Notes: generated by a model not told the origin, from the letters alone. 9,118 nt of DNA from Candidatus Eiseniibacteriota bacterium (GCA_030639555.1 DAOWCM010000071.1:1-9118), one strand, 5' to 3'. Shown: positions 1-8,104, numbered from the stretch's first letter. Numbers and translations: made by a program.

Positions 1-299
1 AGGTCTATGCCGAGGATGGAATCCGGATTCTCGAACTCGCGAAAGGGGCCTATGAGCAGTTCATCCAGCAGTCCCCGGGTGAGAAGCGCCGCCTTCTCCA
101 GTACCTGGTTTCGAACTGCACGTGGAAGGAGGGCACGCTCAAGGTTGAGTACAGACAACCCTTTGACACGCTTGCAGTTGCGGCCACGAAGCACAGACAG
201 CAGAAGGCCGCTGGAGTCCTTCCCAGCGACCTTTCTGTTAACTGGCGTCCCCAACGGGATTCGAACCCGTGTTGCCGCCGTGAAAGGGCGGTGTCCTAA
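1..299 (+). CDS. Large serine recombinase, C-terminal end (partial, 5' end outside window)
   Basis: The frame starting at base 3 is open for 98 codons to a TAA at 297-299, with no start codon near its beginning, so the gene enters from the left. The visible protein contains ILELAKGAYEQFIQQ (residues 9-23), SPGEKRRLL (24-32), LVSNCTWKEGTLKVEYRQPF (35-54) and DTLA (55-58). I recognise this pattern as the conserved tail of large serine recombinases, downstream of the resolvase and zinc-ribbon domains: a helix, then a short beta segment ending near RKPFD-LLA. These enzymes cut and rejoin DNA at attachment sites through a catalytic serine, which would lie outside this window. Residues 81-98 are encoded by the antisense of tRNA-Glu, so the natural tail has either been extended by reading into the tRNA or really ends there. 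By hand count the first 240 bases are about 57% GC, which seems lower than the neighbouring core genes. It faces the tRNAs and opposes every other gene here. Family assignment is confident; intactness and activity cannot be judged. Confidence 0.82.
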   Translation, partial: VYAEDGIRILELAKGAYEQFIQQSPGEKRRLLQYLVSNCTWKEGTLKVEYRQPFDTLAVAATKHRQQKAAGVLPSDLSVNWRPQRDSNPCCRRERAVS

Positions 300-318
300 A
301 CCCCTAGACGATGGGGAC
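243..318 (-). tRNA. tRNA-Glu (anticodon UUC), CCA encoded
   Basis: The minus strand folds as a full 76-base cloverleaf. The acceptor stem GTCCCCA/TGGGGAC closes at 318 and 247. The anticodon stem CCGCC/GGCGG encloses loop CTTTCAC with anticodon TTC at 282-284, and the T loop is TTCGAAT. The discriminator is G at 246 and CCA is encoded at 243-245. The sequence closely resembles the E. coli tRNA-Glu as I remember it. It lies 55 bases after tRNA-Lys in the same orientation and is probably cut from the same transcript. The 3' half overlaps, on the opposite strand, the last 18 codons of the serine recombinase. Confidence 0.97.
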
Positions 319-373
319 GCTGTATGTTGAGCCGTCGTGCGCCCGGTGGCGCGTTCCGTCCGGCTCCTCTGGA

Positions 374-449
374 TGGTAGGCCGTGCTGGTCTCGAACCAG
401 CGACTCCCTGCTTAAAAGGCAGGTGCTCTACCAACTGAGCTAACGGCCC
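374..449 (-). tRNA. tRNA-Lys (anticodon UUU), CCA encoded
   Basis: This is a 76-base cloverleaf on the minus strand. The acceptor stem GGGCCGT/ACGGCCT has one G-T pair at position 1-72. The D arm is GCTC...GAGC. The anticodon stem CCTGC/GCAGG encloses loop CTTTTAA with anticodon TTT at 414-416. The T arm is GCTGG/CCAGC with loop TTCGAGA. The discriminator is A at 377 and CCA is encoded at 374-376. It begins 18 bases after the aminotransferase stop codon, with no obvious terminator between, so read-through from that gene into the tRNA pair is plausible. Confidence 0.97.
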
Positions 450-467
450 ACGACTCTAATCGATTCC

Positions 468-1604
468 TTATCGCTCGAGCAACACCTGCTGAAGAGCCGC
501 CAAACCGGCGCCGGGCTCTGACGGGTAACCAATGCTCGCGAGCGCGCGCTCCAGAGCGCCTATGACCATCGCGAGGTCGCGCTCGTGGATGCCGCCCATG
601 TGGCCGATCCTGAATACCCGCCCGGAGAGGTGCGTCTGTCCGCCGGCAACGCGCACACCGAACTCATCGTCCATCACGCGCACGATCCTGTTGGCGTCCA
701 CGCCGTCAGGACACATTATCACGGTCACACCGTTCACGGGGTTCTCCGGGAGAATCGAGAATCCGAGCGCCTTCACGGCCGCCCGGGTCGCCTTCCCCAT
801 GCGGGCGTGACGGCTGTAGACGTTGTCCCAGCCCTCCTCCTCCATCATGGCCAGCGCCACCTCGAGGCCGGAGACCAGCGAGACCGCGGTCGTGAAAGGC
901 GTCTGGCCCTTCCGCTGCAGTCTCTTCCACGTCTTCGTGAAATCGAAGTAGTAGGCCGGCAGGTCTGAACTCGATACGAGCCCCCAGGCCTTCCCGTTCA
1001 AGGCCACGAACGACAGCCCCGGAGGGGTCATCAGCGCTTTCTGCGTGCCGGCGATCACGACGTCGATGCCCCACTCGTCCATCCGGATCTCGTGCACACC
1101 GACACTCGACGTGGCGTCGACGACGAACGCGGCCTGGTGGTCCCTGAGCGCGGCGGCCAGCGCCTTGATGTCGCTCAGGGCACCGGTCGAGGTCTCGCTG
1201 TGTATCACGAGGATGACCTTCGCGTCGGGGTGAGCCGCCGCCACGCTTTTGAGCTCCGCGGGCTCGATGCTCTTCCCCCACTCCACCGGCACGTCGACGG
1301 CCTCCACACCGTACGCTTTGCAGATGTCGACCCAACGCCCCCCGAACACCCCGTTGTTGACGCAGATGGCCTTGTCGCCGCGCGACAGGAGATTAGCGAC
1401 GGCGGCCTCCATCATGCCCGTGCCCGAACACGTGAAGAGCAGCGTGTCGTTGTGCGTCTGGAGCAGTCGCCCGAGCTCGTCCTGGACGTGCCTGATCTTC
1501 TCAGAGAACTCCGGCGATCTGTGGTGGAGCACCTGCTTCCCCACCGCCGAGAGGACTGCCCCCGGCACCTTCGTGGGACCCGGCGTGAAGAGCTTCGACT
1601 TCAT
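468..1604 (-). CDS. Class V PLP-dependent aminotransferase (alanine/serine-glyoxylate type)
   Basis: This is a 378-residue cytosolic enzyme of the aspartate aminotransferase fold, class V. It begins with the family N-terminal signature LFTPGPTKVP (residues 5-14), followed by HHRSPEF (27-33). Cofactor-contact segments are SGTGMMEA (60-67), HSETSTG (135-141) and VVDATSS (161-167), with Asp163 expected to hold the pyridine nitrogen. The PLP-binding lysine should be Lys189 in GTQKALMTPPG. Arg332 in FRIGHMG probably binds the substrate carboxylate. Relatives include alanine- or serine-glyoxylate aminotransferases, the misnamed 'soluble hydrogenase small subunit', and members proposed to act in serine synthesis. 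The amino donor and acceptor cannot be told from sequence, and no serA or glyoxylate gene is visible beside it. The ATG start has a good ribosome site, GGGAGG at 1611-1616, six bases away. It follows engB by 54 bases and is probably co-transcribed with it. Length is normal and all key residues are present. Confidence 0.9.
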   Translation of the reverse strand: MKSKLFTPGPTKVPGAVLSAVGKQVLHHRSPEFSEKIRHVQDELGRLLQTHNDTLLFTCSGTGMMEAAVANLLSRGDKAICVNNGVFGGRWVDICKAYGVEAVDVPVEWGKSIEPAELKSVAAAHPDAKVILVIHSETSTGALSDIKALAAALRDHQAAFVVDATSSVGVHEIRMDEWGIDVVIAGTQKALMTPPGLSFVALNGKAWGLVSSSDLPAYYFDFTKTWKRLQRKGQTPFTTAVSLVSGLEVALAMMEEEGWDNVYSRHARMGKATRAAVKALGFSILPENPVNGVTVIMCPDGVDANRIVRVMDDEFGVRVAGGQTHLSGRVFRIGHMGGIHERDLAMVIGALERALASIGYPSEPGAGLAALQQVLLER

Positions 1605-1658
1605 CTGGTTCCTCCCGTGGACATCTCGACCAGTCTGACGCGGCGGCGTCCCGAACAG

Positions 1659-2249
1659 CTACCGCAATCCCGCCGCCTTGCGCATCCAGCCGAGTAGTTC
1701 CTTCGAGCCCTCTCCGGTCTCCCCCGAGAAGAAGATCACGGGCGTGGTCTCGTCAGGCTCGAGCAACTCCTGGACCGAGCGCAGCGCGGCGGCACGCTTG
1801 CCTCGTGTTATCTTATCAACCTTCGTCACGGCAATCAACGATGGCACCTGATAGTGCCTTATCCACTCGTACATCTGAACGTCGTCGCGCGTCGGAGGAT
1901 GCCGTGCGTCGACCAGCTGGACGATGGCCGCCAGCTCCTCCCGCGAGTTCAGATAGCTCTCGACCAGCTGCCCCCACTTCTCCTTGACTCTGTCCGGGAC
2001 CTTGGCGAACCCATATCCCGGCAGGTCAACGATGATCATCTGGTTGTCGATCTTGTAGAGGTTGAGCTCTCTGGTCTTGCCCGGCGTGCGCGAGATGCGC
2101 GCGAGCTTCTTCCGCCCGCTGAGCTTGTTCAGCATGGACGACTTGCCCACGTTGGAACGCCCCGCAAGCGCGATCTCAGGCAGCCCCTCGTGTGGCAGCT
2201 GCGTGAGGCTCGCAACGCCCAGCATGAACTCAGCAGTCTGGACCTTCAT
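1659..2249 (-). CDS. engB: Ribosome biogenesis GTP-binding protein EngB (YsxC/YihA)
   Basis: This is a 196-residue Era/Obg-class GTPase needed for large ribosomal subunit assembly in bacteria where it has been studied. All GTPase motifs are visible: G1 GRSNVGKSS (residues 30-38), the G2 region SRTPGKTRELN (53-63), G3 DLPGYG (75-80), the DARHPPT segment typical of EngB (114-120), G4 TKVD (142-145) and G5 FFSGETGEG (173-181). The frame stays open upstream to a TTG at 2330, which would add 27 residues. I chose the ATG at 2249 because MKVQTAEFMLG matches where the family usually starts, because it gives normal length, and because the extension would run back to the lon terminator. The ribosome site is weak (TTGGTGACC just before the ATG). 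The gene lies just beyond the lon terminator, so it needs its own promoter or read-through. Its position after lon matches the common lon-ysxC arrangement. Confidence 0.95.
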   Translation of the reverse strand: MKVQTAEFMLGVASLTQLPHEGLPEIALAGRSNVGKSSMLNKLSGRKKLARISRTPGKTRELNLYKIDNQMIIVDLPGYGFAKVPDRVKEKWGQLVESYLNSREELAAIVQLVDARHPPTRDDVQMYEWIRHYQVPSLIAVTKVDKITRGKRAAALRSVQELLEPDETTPVIFFSGETGEGSKELLGWMRKAAGLR

Positions 2250-2331
2250 GGTCACCAAGCGGTTCGGGCCAAAGGACAGCGGGCAAACAACGCCAGCAAG
2301 TGTACCAGCTTGTACGCCCCCGCGTACCAAG

Positions 2332-2360
2332 AAAAGGCCCCGCGGTTCGTCCGCGGGGCC
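2332..2360 (-). terminator. Intrinsic terminator of lon, possibly bidirectional
   Basis: A perfect 10-base-pair GC-rich stem (2336-2345 with 2351-2360) has a five-base loop. On the minus strand it is followed directly by TTTTCTTGG, a classic intrinsic terminator 26 bases past the lon stop codon. On the plus strand it is followed by CGTTTTC, and AAAA at 2332-2335 can pair with TTTT at 2363-2366, so it could also stop transcription from the other side. It separates lon from engB and so divides the window into two transcription units. Confidence 0.85.
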
Positions 2361-2385
2361 CGTTTTCTGTCGCCTATTGTTCGTT

Positions 2386-4806
2386 CTAGTGCGGTGCAGA
2401 CGGTGACAGAGGAGCCTCCGGACGCGATTCGCCGACGTGTTCCTCCGGTTTGGCCACGTGCTCGTCCCAACCCTCGAACGCCAGGGCGAAGACCTGGTCC
2501 AGACTGTCCACGAGCTCGATCTTCAGATCGCGCGTTACCTGCTTCGGGAACTCACCCACGTCCTTCTCGTTCCTGCTTGGAATGACGAGGGTCGTGAGCT
2601 TCGCCCGGTGCGCGGCCACTGCCTTTTCGTTCAGACCACCGATCGGCAGCACCTTACCGCCGAGCGTGATCTCGCCCGTCATCGCGACGTTCGGCCTGGT
2701 CGCCTTGCCCGTCAGCGCGGAGACCAGCGCGGTCGCCATGGCGACACCGGCGGAGGGACCGTCCTTCGGGATGGCGCCCTCGGGCACATGGATGTGAATA
2801 TCAATGTTCTCCAGGTGCTCCTGATCGATCCCGAGGTCCGTGGCGTGCGCCTTGGCGTAGCTGAGCGCCGCCTTCGCCGACTCCTGCATGACCTCGCCGA
2901 GCTTGCCCGTCAGAATGAGATCACCGTCACCCTTCATGGTGAGGACCTCGACGGTCAGTATCTCGCCGCCGACGCTGGTCCACGCCAGGCCCGTGGCGAC
3001 GCCGACACGGGCCTCCGTCTCGACCTCCTGGGACAGGAATCGCGCCATACCGAGGAACCTCTTGACGGCGGCCGGCGTGACCTTCTTGGTCACCCTCTTC
3101 CCCGCCGCGTGCTCTCTCGCGATCTTCCTGCAGATGTTGGCTATCTCACGCTCGACGTTCCTGACACCTGCCTCGCGCGTGTAGTCCTCGATGATGCGCA
3201 CGAGCGCAGCCTGGGAGAACGTCACGCCCAGATTGACGAGCCCGTTGGCCTCGAGCTGCTTGGGGACCAGGAACTTCTTCGCGATCTGGATCTTCTCATC
3301 CCTGAGGTAGCCCGGCAGACGGATGGTCTCCATGCGGTCCTCCAACGCGGGAGGAATCGTGTGGAGAACGTTGGCCGTCGTTATGAACATCACCTCCGAC
3401 AGATCGAAGTCGACGTCGAGGTAGTGGTCGCTGAATGCACAGTTCTGCTCGGGGTCGAGAACCTCGAGGAGCGCCGACGCGGGGTCGCCCCGGAAGTCGG
3501 AGCTCATCTTGTCCACCTCGTCCAGAAGGAAGACCGGGTTCTTGCTGCCGGCCTTCTTGAGCCCCTGGATGATGCGGCCCGGCATCGACCCGATGTAAGT
3601 GCGCCTGTGGCCGCGGATCTCCGCCTCGTCGCGGACGCCGCCCAGCGATACACGCACGAACTCCCGGTCCAGCGCCCTCGCGACCGAACGGCCGAGCGAG
3701 GTCTTCCCCACACCCGGAGGTCCGACCAGACACATGATGGGACCCTTGACCTTCTCGGTGAGCTTGAGGACCGCGAGGTACTCCAGGATGCGCTCCTTCG
3801 GCTTCTTGAGACCGTAGTGATCCTCTTCGAGGATGTTCTCAACCTCGGTGATGTCGCTGCGATCTTTGGTGCGCGTGTCCCACGGCATCGAGGTCATCCA
3901 CTCGATGTACGTCCTGACAACGGTCGCCTCGGGCGACATCGGTGACATCTTCTTCAGGCGGTCGAGCTCAGAGAGCGCCTTCTTCTCGGCCTCTTCGCTC
4001 ATGTTCGCGTCCTCGATCGCCTGCTGGAGTTCACTGACCTCCGGACTCCCCTCACCCTCCTGACCCAGCTCCTCCTGGATGGCCTTCATCTGCTGGTGCA
4101 GATAGAACTCCTTCTGGCTCTTCTGCAGCTGCTCGCGCACCTGGTTCTCTATCTTGCGCTCGAGCCTGAGAATCTCGAGCTCGCCCGAGAGTGCGCGCGC
4201 CAGGATGCGGAGCCTCGCCGTCACGTCCTCGGCCTCGAGAACGCGCTGTTTGTCCTCGATCTTGCCGGAGAGGTGAGTGGCCACGGTGTCCGCGAACCTC
4301 GACACGTCCTCCATGTTGACCACCGAGACCAGTACCTCCTGCGGTATCTTCCGCGAAAGCTGGACGTACTCCTCGAACTGGCCGGCAACGCTTCGCATGA
4401 GCGCCTCGGTCTCGACGGTGCGCTCGAACCGCTCCTCGCGGAGCTCCACGCGGACCTGAAGGTAGTCCTCTGTTCTCATGAAACGCTTGACCACGGCTCT
4501 CGTGAGCCCCTCGACCAGGACCTTCATGGTCCCGTCGGGAAGGCGCAGGAGCTGCAGAACGCGGACGATCGTCCCGACGCGATACAGGTCGTCGGGCTCG
4601 GGCTCGTGCATCTCGACGTCGCGCTGCGTCACGACGAACATGATCTTGTCGCCGTGCATCACTTCCTCGAGCGCGCTGACGGAACGCGGCCGCCCGACGA
4701 GCAGAGGCACTATCATGCGCGGGAAGAGAACGAGGTCTCTCAACGGCACGATCGGCAGCTTCTCGTTGAACTCGATGGTCTCGTCGTCGTGCTCTATGCG
4801 AAGCAT
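2386..4806 (-). CDS. lon: ATP-dependent protease La (LonA)
   Basis: This is an 806-residue soluble AAA+ protease that forms a hexamer and degrades misfolded and regulatory proteins in the cytosol. Domain order is complete. The N-terminal substrate-binding domain begins PIVPLRDLVLFP (residues 18-29). A helical, coiled-coil-rich linker spans about 200-290. The ATPase has Walker A GPPGVGKTS (362-370), Walker B FLLDE (426-430) and sensor-1 TTAN (476-479). The protease domain has Ser685 in KDGPSAGVAMATAL and Lys728 in GGLNEKAVAAHRA. The Ser-Lys spacing of 43 residues equals that of E. coli Lon (679/722). The last 27 residues are a charged, proline-rich tail that looks disordered. The start ATG has GGGAG at 4812-4816, five bases upstream. 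It is separated from clpP by a 182-base gap where clpX usually lies, and is followed by a strong terminator. No CIRCE heat-shock element was seen upstream. Confidence 0.98.
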   Translation of the reverse strand: MLRIEHDDETIEFNEKLPIVPLRDLVLFPRMIVPLLVGRPRSVSALEEVMHGDKIMFVVTQRDVEMHEPEPDDLYRVGTIVRVLQLLRLPDGTMKVLVEGLTRAVVKRFMRTEDYLQVRVELREERFERTVETEALMRSVAGQFEEYVQLSRKIPQEVLVSVVNMEDVSRFADTVATHLSGKIEDKQRVLEAEDVTARLRILARALSGELEILRLERKIENQVREQLQKSQKEFYLHQQMKAIQEELGQEGEGSPEVSELQQAIEDANMSEEAEKKALSELDRLKKMSPMSPEATVVRTYIEWMTSMPWDTRTKDRSDITEVENILEEDHYGLKKPKERILEYLAVLKLTEKVKGPIMCLVGPPGVGKTSLGRSVARALDREFVRVSLGGVRDEAEIRGHRRTYIGSMPGRIIQGLKKAGSKNPVFLLDEVDKMSSDFRGDPASALLEVLDPEQNCAFSDHYLDVDFDLSEVMFITTANVLHTIPPALEDRMETIRLPGYLRDEKIQIAKKFLVPKQLEANGLVNLGVTFSQAALVRIIEDYTREAGVRNVEREIANICRKIAREHAAGKRVTKKVTPAAVKRFLGMARFLSQEVETEARVGVATGLAWTSVGGEILTVEVLTMKGDGDLILTGKLGEVMQESAKAALSYAKAHATDLGIDQEHLENIDIHIHVPEGAIPKDGPSAGVAMATALVSALTGKATRPNVAMTGEITLGGKVLPIGGLNEKAVAAHRAKLTTLVIPSRNEKDVGEFPKQVTRDLKIELVDSLDQVFALAFEGWDEHVAKPEEHVGESRPEAPLSPSAPH

Positions 4807-4934
4807 CTCATCTCCCGTGTGACGTCTTCATGACATGCAGGAGGGGCACTCGCGAACGGCGGATGCGCGCCCGTCACGCCCTGGGTTCCTAACGTTTGCG
4901 CGGGGCGCCGCACCACCGCGTCCCGCTGATGCTC

Positions 4935-4963
4935 AACATAACCTCCGCTCTTCGCCGCCGCAA
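4935..4963 (-). promoter_or_regulatory. Possible sigma-70-like promoter for lon
   Basis: On the minus strand TTGCGG (4958-4963) and TATGTT (4935-4940) are 17 bases apart, matching three and four of six consensus positions. It lies just beyond clpP in the 182-base gap before lon and would leave an untranslated leader of about 120 bases. The rest of the gap (4807-4988) shows no coding frame I believe, no CIRCE repeat and no clear terminator for clpP. The match is modest and such matches arise by chance, so this is a suggestion only. Confidence 0.25.
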
Positions 4964-4988
4964 GGACCCGCCCTAACAACCTGTAGGT

Positions 4989-5591
4989 CTACTCCTTCTT
5001 CTCCATCTCCTGTTTCCTCGTGATGACCTGGTCGATGATGCCGTACTCGAGAGCTTCCTCGGCAGACATGAAGAAGTTGCGGTCGGAATCGGTCTTGATC
5101 TTCTCCTCGTCCTGACCCGTGTGACTGGCGATGATCTTAACGAGGCGCTCACGGAGCTTGACTATCTCCTTCGCGTAGATTTCGATGTCGCTCGCCTGCC
5201 CCTCGCTGCCGCCCATCGGCTGGTGGATCATGATCCTAGCGTGCGGAAGCGCCGAGCGCTTCCCCTTCGTACCGGCGCACAGCAGCACCGCCGCCATGCT
5301 GGCCGCCTGCCCCATGCAGATGGTGTGCACGTCGGGCCGGATGTACTGGATCGTGTCGTAGATCGCGAGACCCGATGCGACGTAGCCTCCGGCGCTGTTG
5401 ATGTAGAGGAAGATGTCGTGCTCGGGGTCCTGTGCCTCAAGGAAGAGAAGCTCCGCGATCACGATGTTGGCGACCCTGTCGTCGATCGGCATGCCGATGA
5501 AGATGATATTGTCGCGGAGCAACCTGGAGAAGATGTCGTATGACCTCTCTCCGGTGCGTGTCTGCTCGATCACGAACGGCGTCAGTCCCAT
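4989..5591 (-). CDS. clpP: ATP-dependent Clp protease proteolytic subunit ClpP (Asn at catalytic Asp position)
   Basis: This is a 200-residue serine peptidase that forms the double-heptamer chamber fed by Clp ATPases. Family motifs run in order: PIDDRVAN (35-42), YINSAGGYVASG (63-74), the nucleophile segment MGQAASMAA with Ser98 (93-101), RIMIHQP with His123 (119-125) and GQASDIEIYAKEI (131-143). The third triad residue is odd. Aligned with E. coli (DTERDRFLSA, Asp185) and Staphylococcus (DTDRDNFLTA, Asp172), the local DSDRNFFMSA (168-177) places Asn172 where the Asp should be; the codon is AAC. Listeria ClpP1 is known to carry Asn at this position. The ATG has AAGGA at 5597-5601, five bases upstream. 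It starts 43 bases after tig, in the usual tig-clpP order, but clpX does not follow. Length is normal and the frame intact. The N-terminus has no long propeptide. Identity is certain; full peptidase activity is open. Confidence 0.97.
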   Translation of the reverse strand: MGLTPFVIEQTRTGERSYDIFSRLLRDNIIFIGMPIDDRVANIVIAELLFLEAQDPEHDIFLYINSAGGYVASGLAIYDTIQYIRPDVHTICMGQAASMAAVLLCAGTKGKRSALPHARIMIHQPMGGSEGQASDIEIYAKEIVKLRERLVKIIASHTGQDEEKIKTDSDRNFFMSAEEALEYGIIDQVITRKQEMEKKE

Positions 5592-5634
5592 TGTCGTCCT
5601 TCCCGCGTTTGTGGTTCCATCGTCGCCGCGCTAC

Positions 5635-6993
5635 TCAGGCGCCGGCGCTCTCTGCCTCAGTGCTCGAGCCCTCTTCCGGTTCGTCCGGCTCGAGCGCCTC
5701 CGTCTTGACATTGGATACGCTCACCAGGAACTCGTGGACCTTCTCGAGCCAGAGCTCGTCTTCGATCTGAGAGAGCGCGTCGGTGCCCGCGAGATCGCTG
5801 ATGAGTTCGTCGGGCTTCCGTCCCTGCGCCTCTGCGATCTGACCCACTCTCGCCTCGATGTCCTCCTTCGTGACGCTGGTGCCGTGCTTCTTGGCGATCT
5901 TCCCCAGAAGCAGTCCCGCCTTGAGCTGGTGCTCGACGACGGGTCCGTAGACCTTGGTGAACTCCTCCGGCACTTCCAGGTCGTCGGGCGGACCGTCCCC
6001 CGCGTCTCCGCGCTCCGCGCGCTCATCCTGCTGCTGGGTCGTTCTCCAGTACGTGCGCTTGAGCCGGTCCTCCATGAGGCACTCGGGAAGCGTGAAAGGA
6101 TTCCGCTTGATGAGCTCGCGGACGATGTCCTCCTCAAGCCTGTTCCTCGCCCACGACTTGGCACGCGCCTCCAGCGCGTTTCTCACGCGGACCCGGAGAT
6201 CGAGCATCGTTTCGAACGGGCCGCAGGCTTTCGCGAAGTCGTCATCGACCACGGGAAGCCGCTTCTGCCGCACGTCCTTGACCGAAATCGCGAAGCTCAC
6301 CTCGCGGCCCGCGAGCGACTCCACCTGGAAATCGTCCGGGTACTTCACGGCCACGGTCCTGTCCTCACCCGCGCCGACACCGACGAGCGCCTGCTCTATC
6401 TCGGAAGGAACCTGCCCCTTCCCCAGCTCACAGATGTAGTCCTCGGCCTTCGAGTCGGCCATCGGCTCGCCGTCGTCTCCGAGCGGCGCGTAGTCCAGAA
6501 CCACGATGTCGCCCTCGACCGCCGGCCGCGTCACCTGCAGGAGCTCGGCCCTCTCCTCCCTGAGCCCCTCTACGTATTTGTCGACGTCCTCGTTAGTGAC
6601 GACGGGGACGCGCTCGGTGAACTCGAGGTTCTCGTAGTCCTTGAGCTCGAACTCGGGCTTGACCTCGACGGTCGCCGTCAGTGTGAACTGCCCGTCCTCG
6701 ACCTCATCGCCGAGCTCCACCACGGGGTCACAGATCGGATGAAGGTCGGCCTCTCTGACAGCGTCGGCGTAGGCGCCGCCCGCCAGAACCCTGAGCGCCT
6801 CGTCCCGCGTTGCGGCACCGTGGCTCTTCTCGATCATGCCGACCGGGACCTTGCCCTTGCGGAACCCTGGAACCGTGGCTTCCTTCGCGACCTCCTTGAG
6901 CAGTTCCTTCGCCTTCGCCGCGACGTCGGCCTCCGGGAGACCGATGATCAGCTTCCGCTTCCATCCCTCGAGTTCTTCCACACGTACCAGCAA
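5635..6993 (-). CDS. tig: Trigger factor (ribosome-associated chaperone)
   Basis: This is a 452-residue chaperone that binds ribosomal protein uL23 at the exit tunnel and shields nascent chains. Three domains are visible. The ribosome-binding domain (about 1-150) carries the signature VPGFRKGKVP at 41-50. The FKBP-like prolyl isomerase domain spans about 160-245 (GDIVVLDYAPLG to KDVRQKRLP). The helical C-terminal chaperone domain spans about 250-430 and ends in an acidic, serine-rich tail. In the FKBP domain the usual IPGFE segment reads VPSEIEQAL (195-203), so isomerase activity may be weak. The start is an inferred TTG at 6991-6993: AAGGAG at 7000-7005 sits six bases upstream, and the product begins (M)LVRVEELEGWKR as expected for the family. 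The next codon, CTG, is a less well-spaced alternative. It begins 76 bases after tRNA-Leu and leads the tig-clpP block, which are probably co-transcribed. Confidence 0.95.
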   Translation of the reverse strand: MLVRVEELEGWKRKLIIGLPEADVAAKAKELLKEVAKEATVPGFRKGKVPVGMIEKSHGAATRDEALRVLAGGAYADAVREADLHPICDPVVELGDEVEDGQFTLTATVEVKPEFELKDYENLEFTERVPVVTNEDVDKYVEGLREERAELLQVTRPAVEGDIVVLDYAPLGDDGEPMADSKAEDYICELGKGQVPSEIEQALVGVGAGEDRTVAVKYPDDFQVESLAGREVSFAISVKDVRQKRLPVVDDDFAKACGPFETMLDLRVRVRNALEARAKSWARNRLEEDIVRELIKRNPFTLPECLMEDRLKRTYWRTTQQQDERAERGDAGDGPPDDLEVPEEFTKVYGPVVEHQLKAGLLLGKIAKKHGTSVTKEDIEARVGQIAEAQGRKPDELISDLAGTDALSQIEDELWLEKVHEFLVSVSNVKTEALEPDEPEEGSSTEAESAGA

Positions 6994-7069
6994 GAGCTTC
7001 TCCTTGTCAGGTTTGCAGGAAACATGCCCGAAAGCGGGCGCCGCCCTCTGCAGAAGACGGACAGTGTCA

Positions 7070-8100
<1,031 letters not shown>

Positions 8101-8104
<4 letters not shown>

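Noticed and set aside
7..330. Plus-strand ATG-initiated frame of 107 codons at the left edge
   Set aside because: It lies in a different frame from the recognisable serine recombinase tail, is rich in Ser/Arg and reads through tRNA-Glu. The recombinase frame explains the region better.
339..352. Hairpin GCGCC-CGGT-GGCGC between the two tRNA genes
   Set aside because: Short stem with no U-run; most likely spacer structure in a shared tRNA precursor, not a terminator.
2299..2330. Possible engB promoter (TTGGTA and TACACT on the minus strand)
   Set aside because: The boxes are 20 bases apart, beyond the usual 16-18, and each matches the consensus only partly. A promoter is expected here but I cannot locate it.
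2437..3945. Plus-strand open frame of 502 codons opposite lon
   Set aside because: Antisense shadow of the Lon ATPase and protease domains; the sequence shows no family features and its base pattern follows lon codon usage.
4807..4988. CIRCE or sigma-32-type heat-shock element upstream of lon
   Set aside because: No TTAGCACTC-N9-GAGTGCTAA repeat and no convincing CTTGAA/CCCCAT pair was found on the minus strand.
7026..7039. Small hairpin GCCCG-AAAG-CGGGC between tRNA-Leu and tig
   Set aside because: The stem is only five pairs and is followed on the minus strand by ATGTTTCC rather than a real U-run. Too weak to call a terminator; it might matter for tRNA 3' processing.
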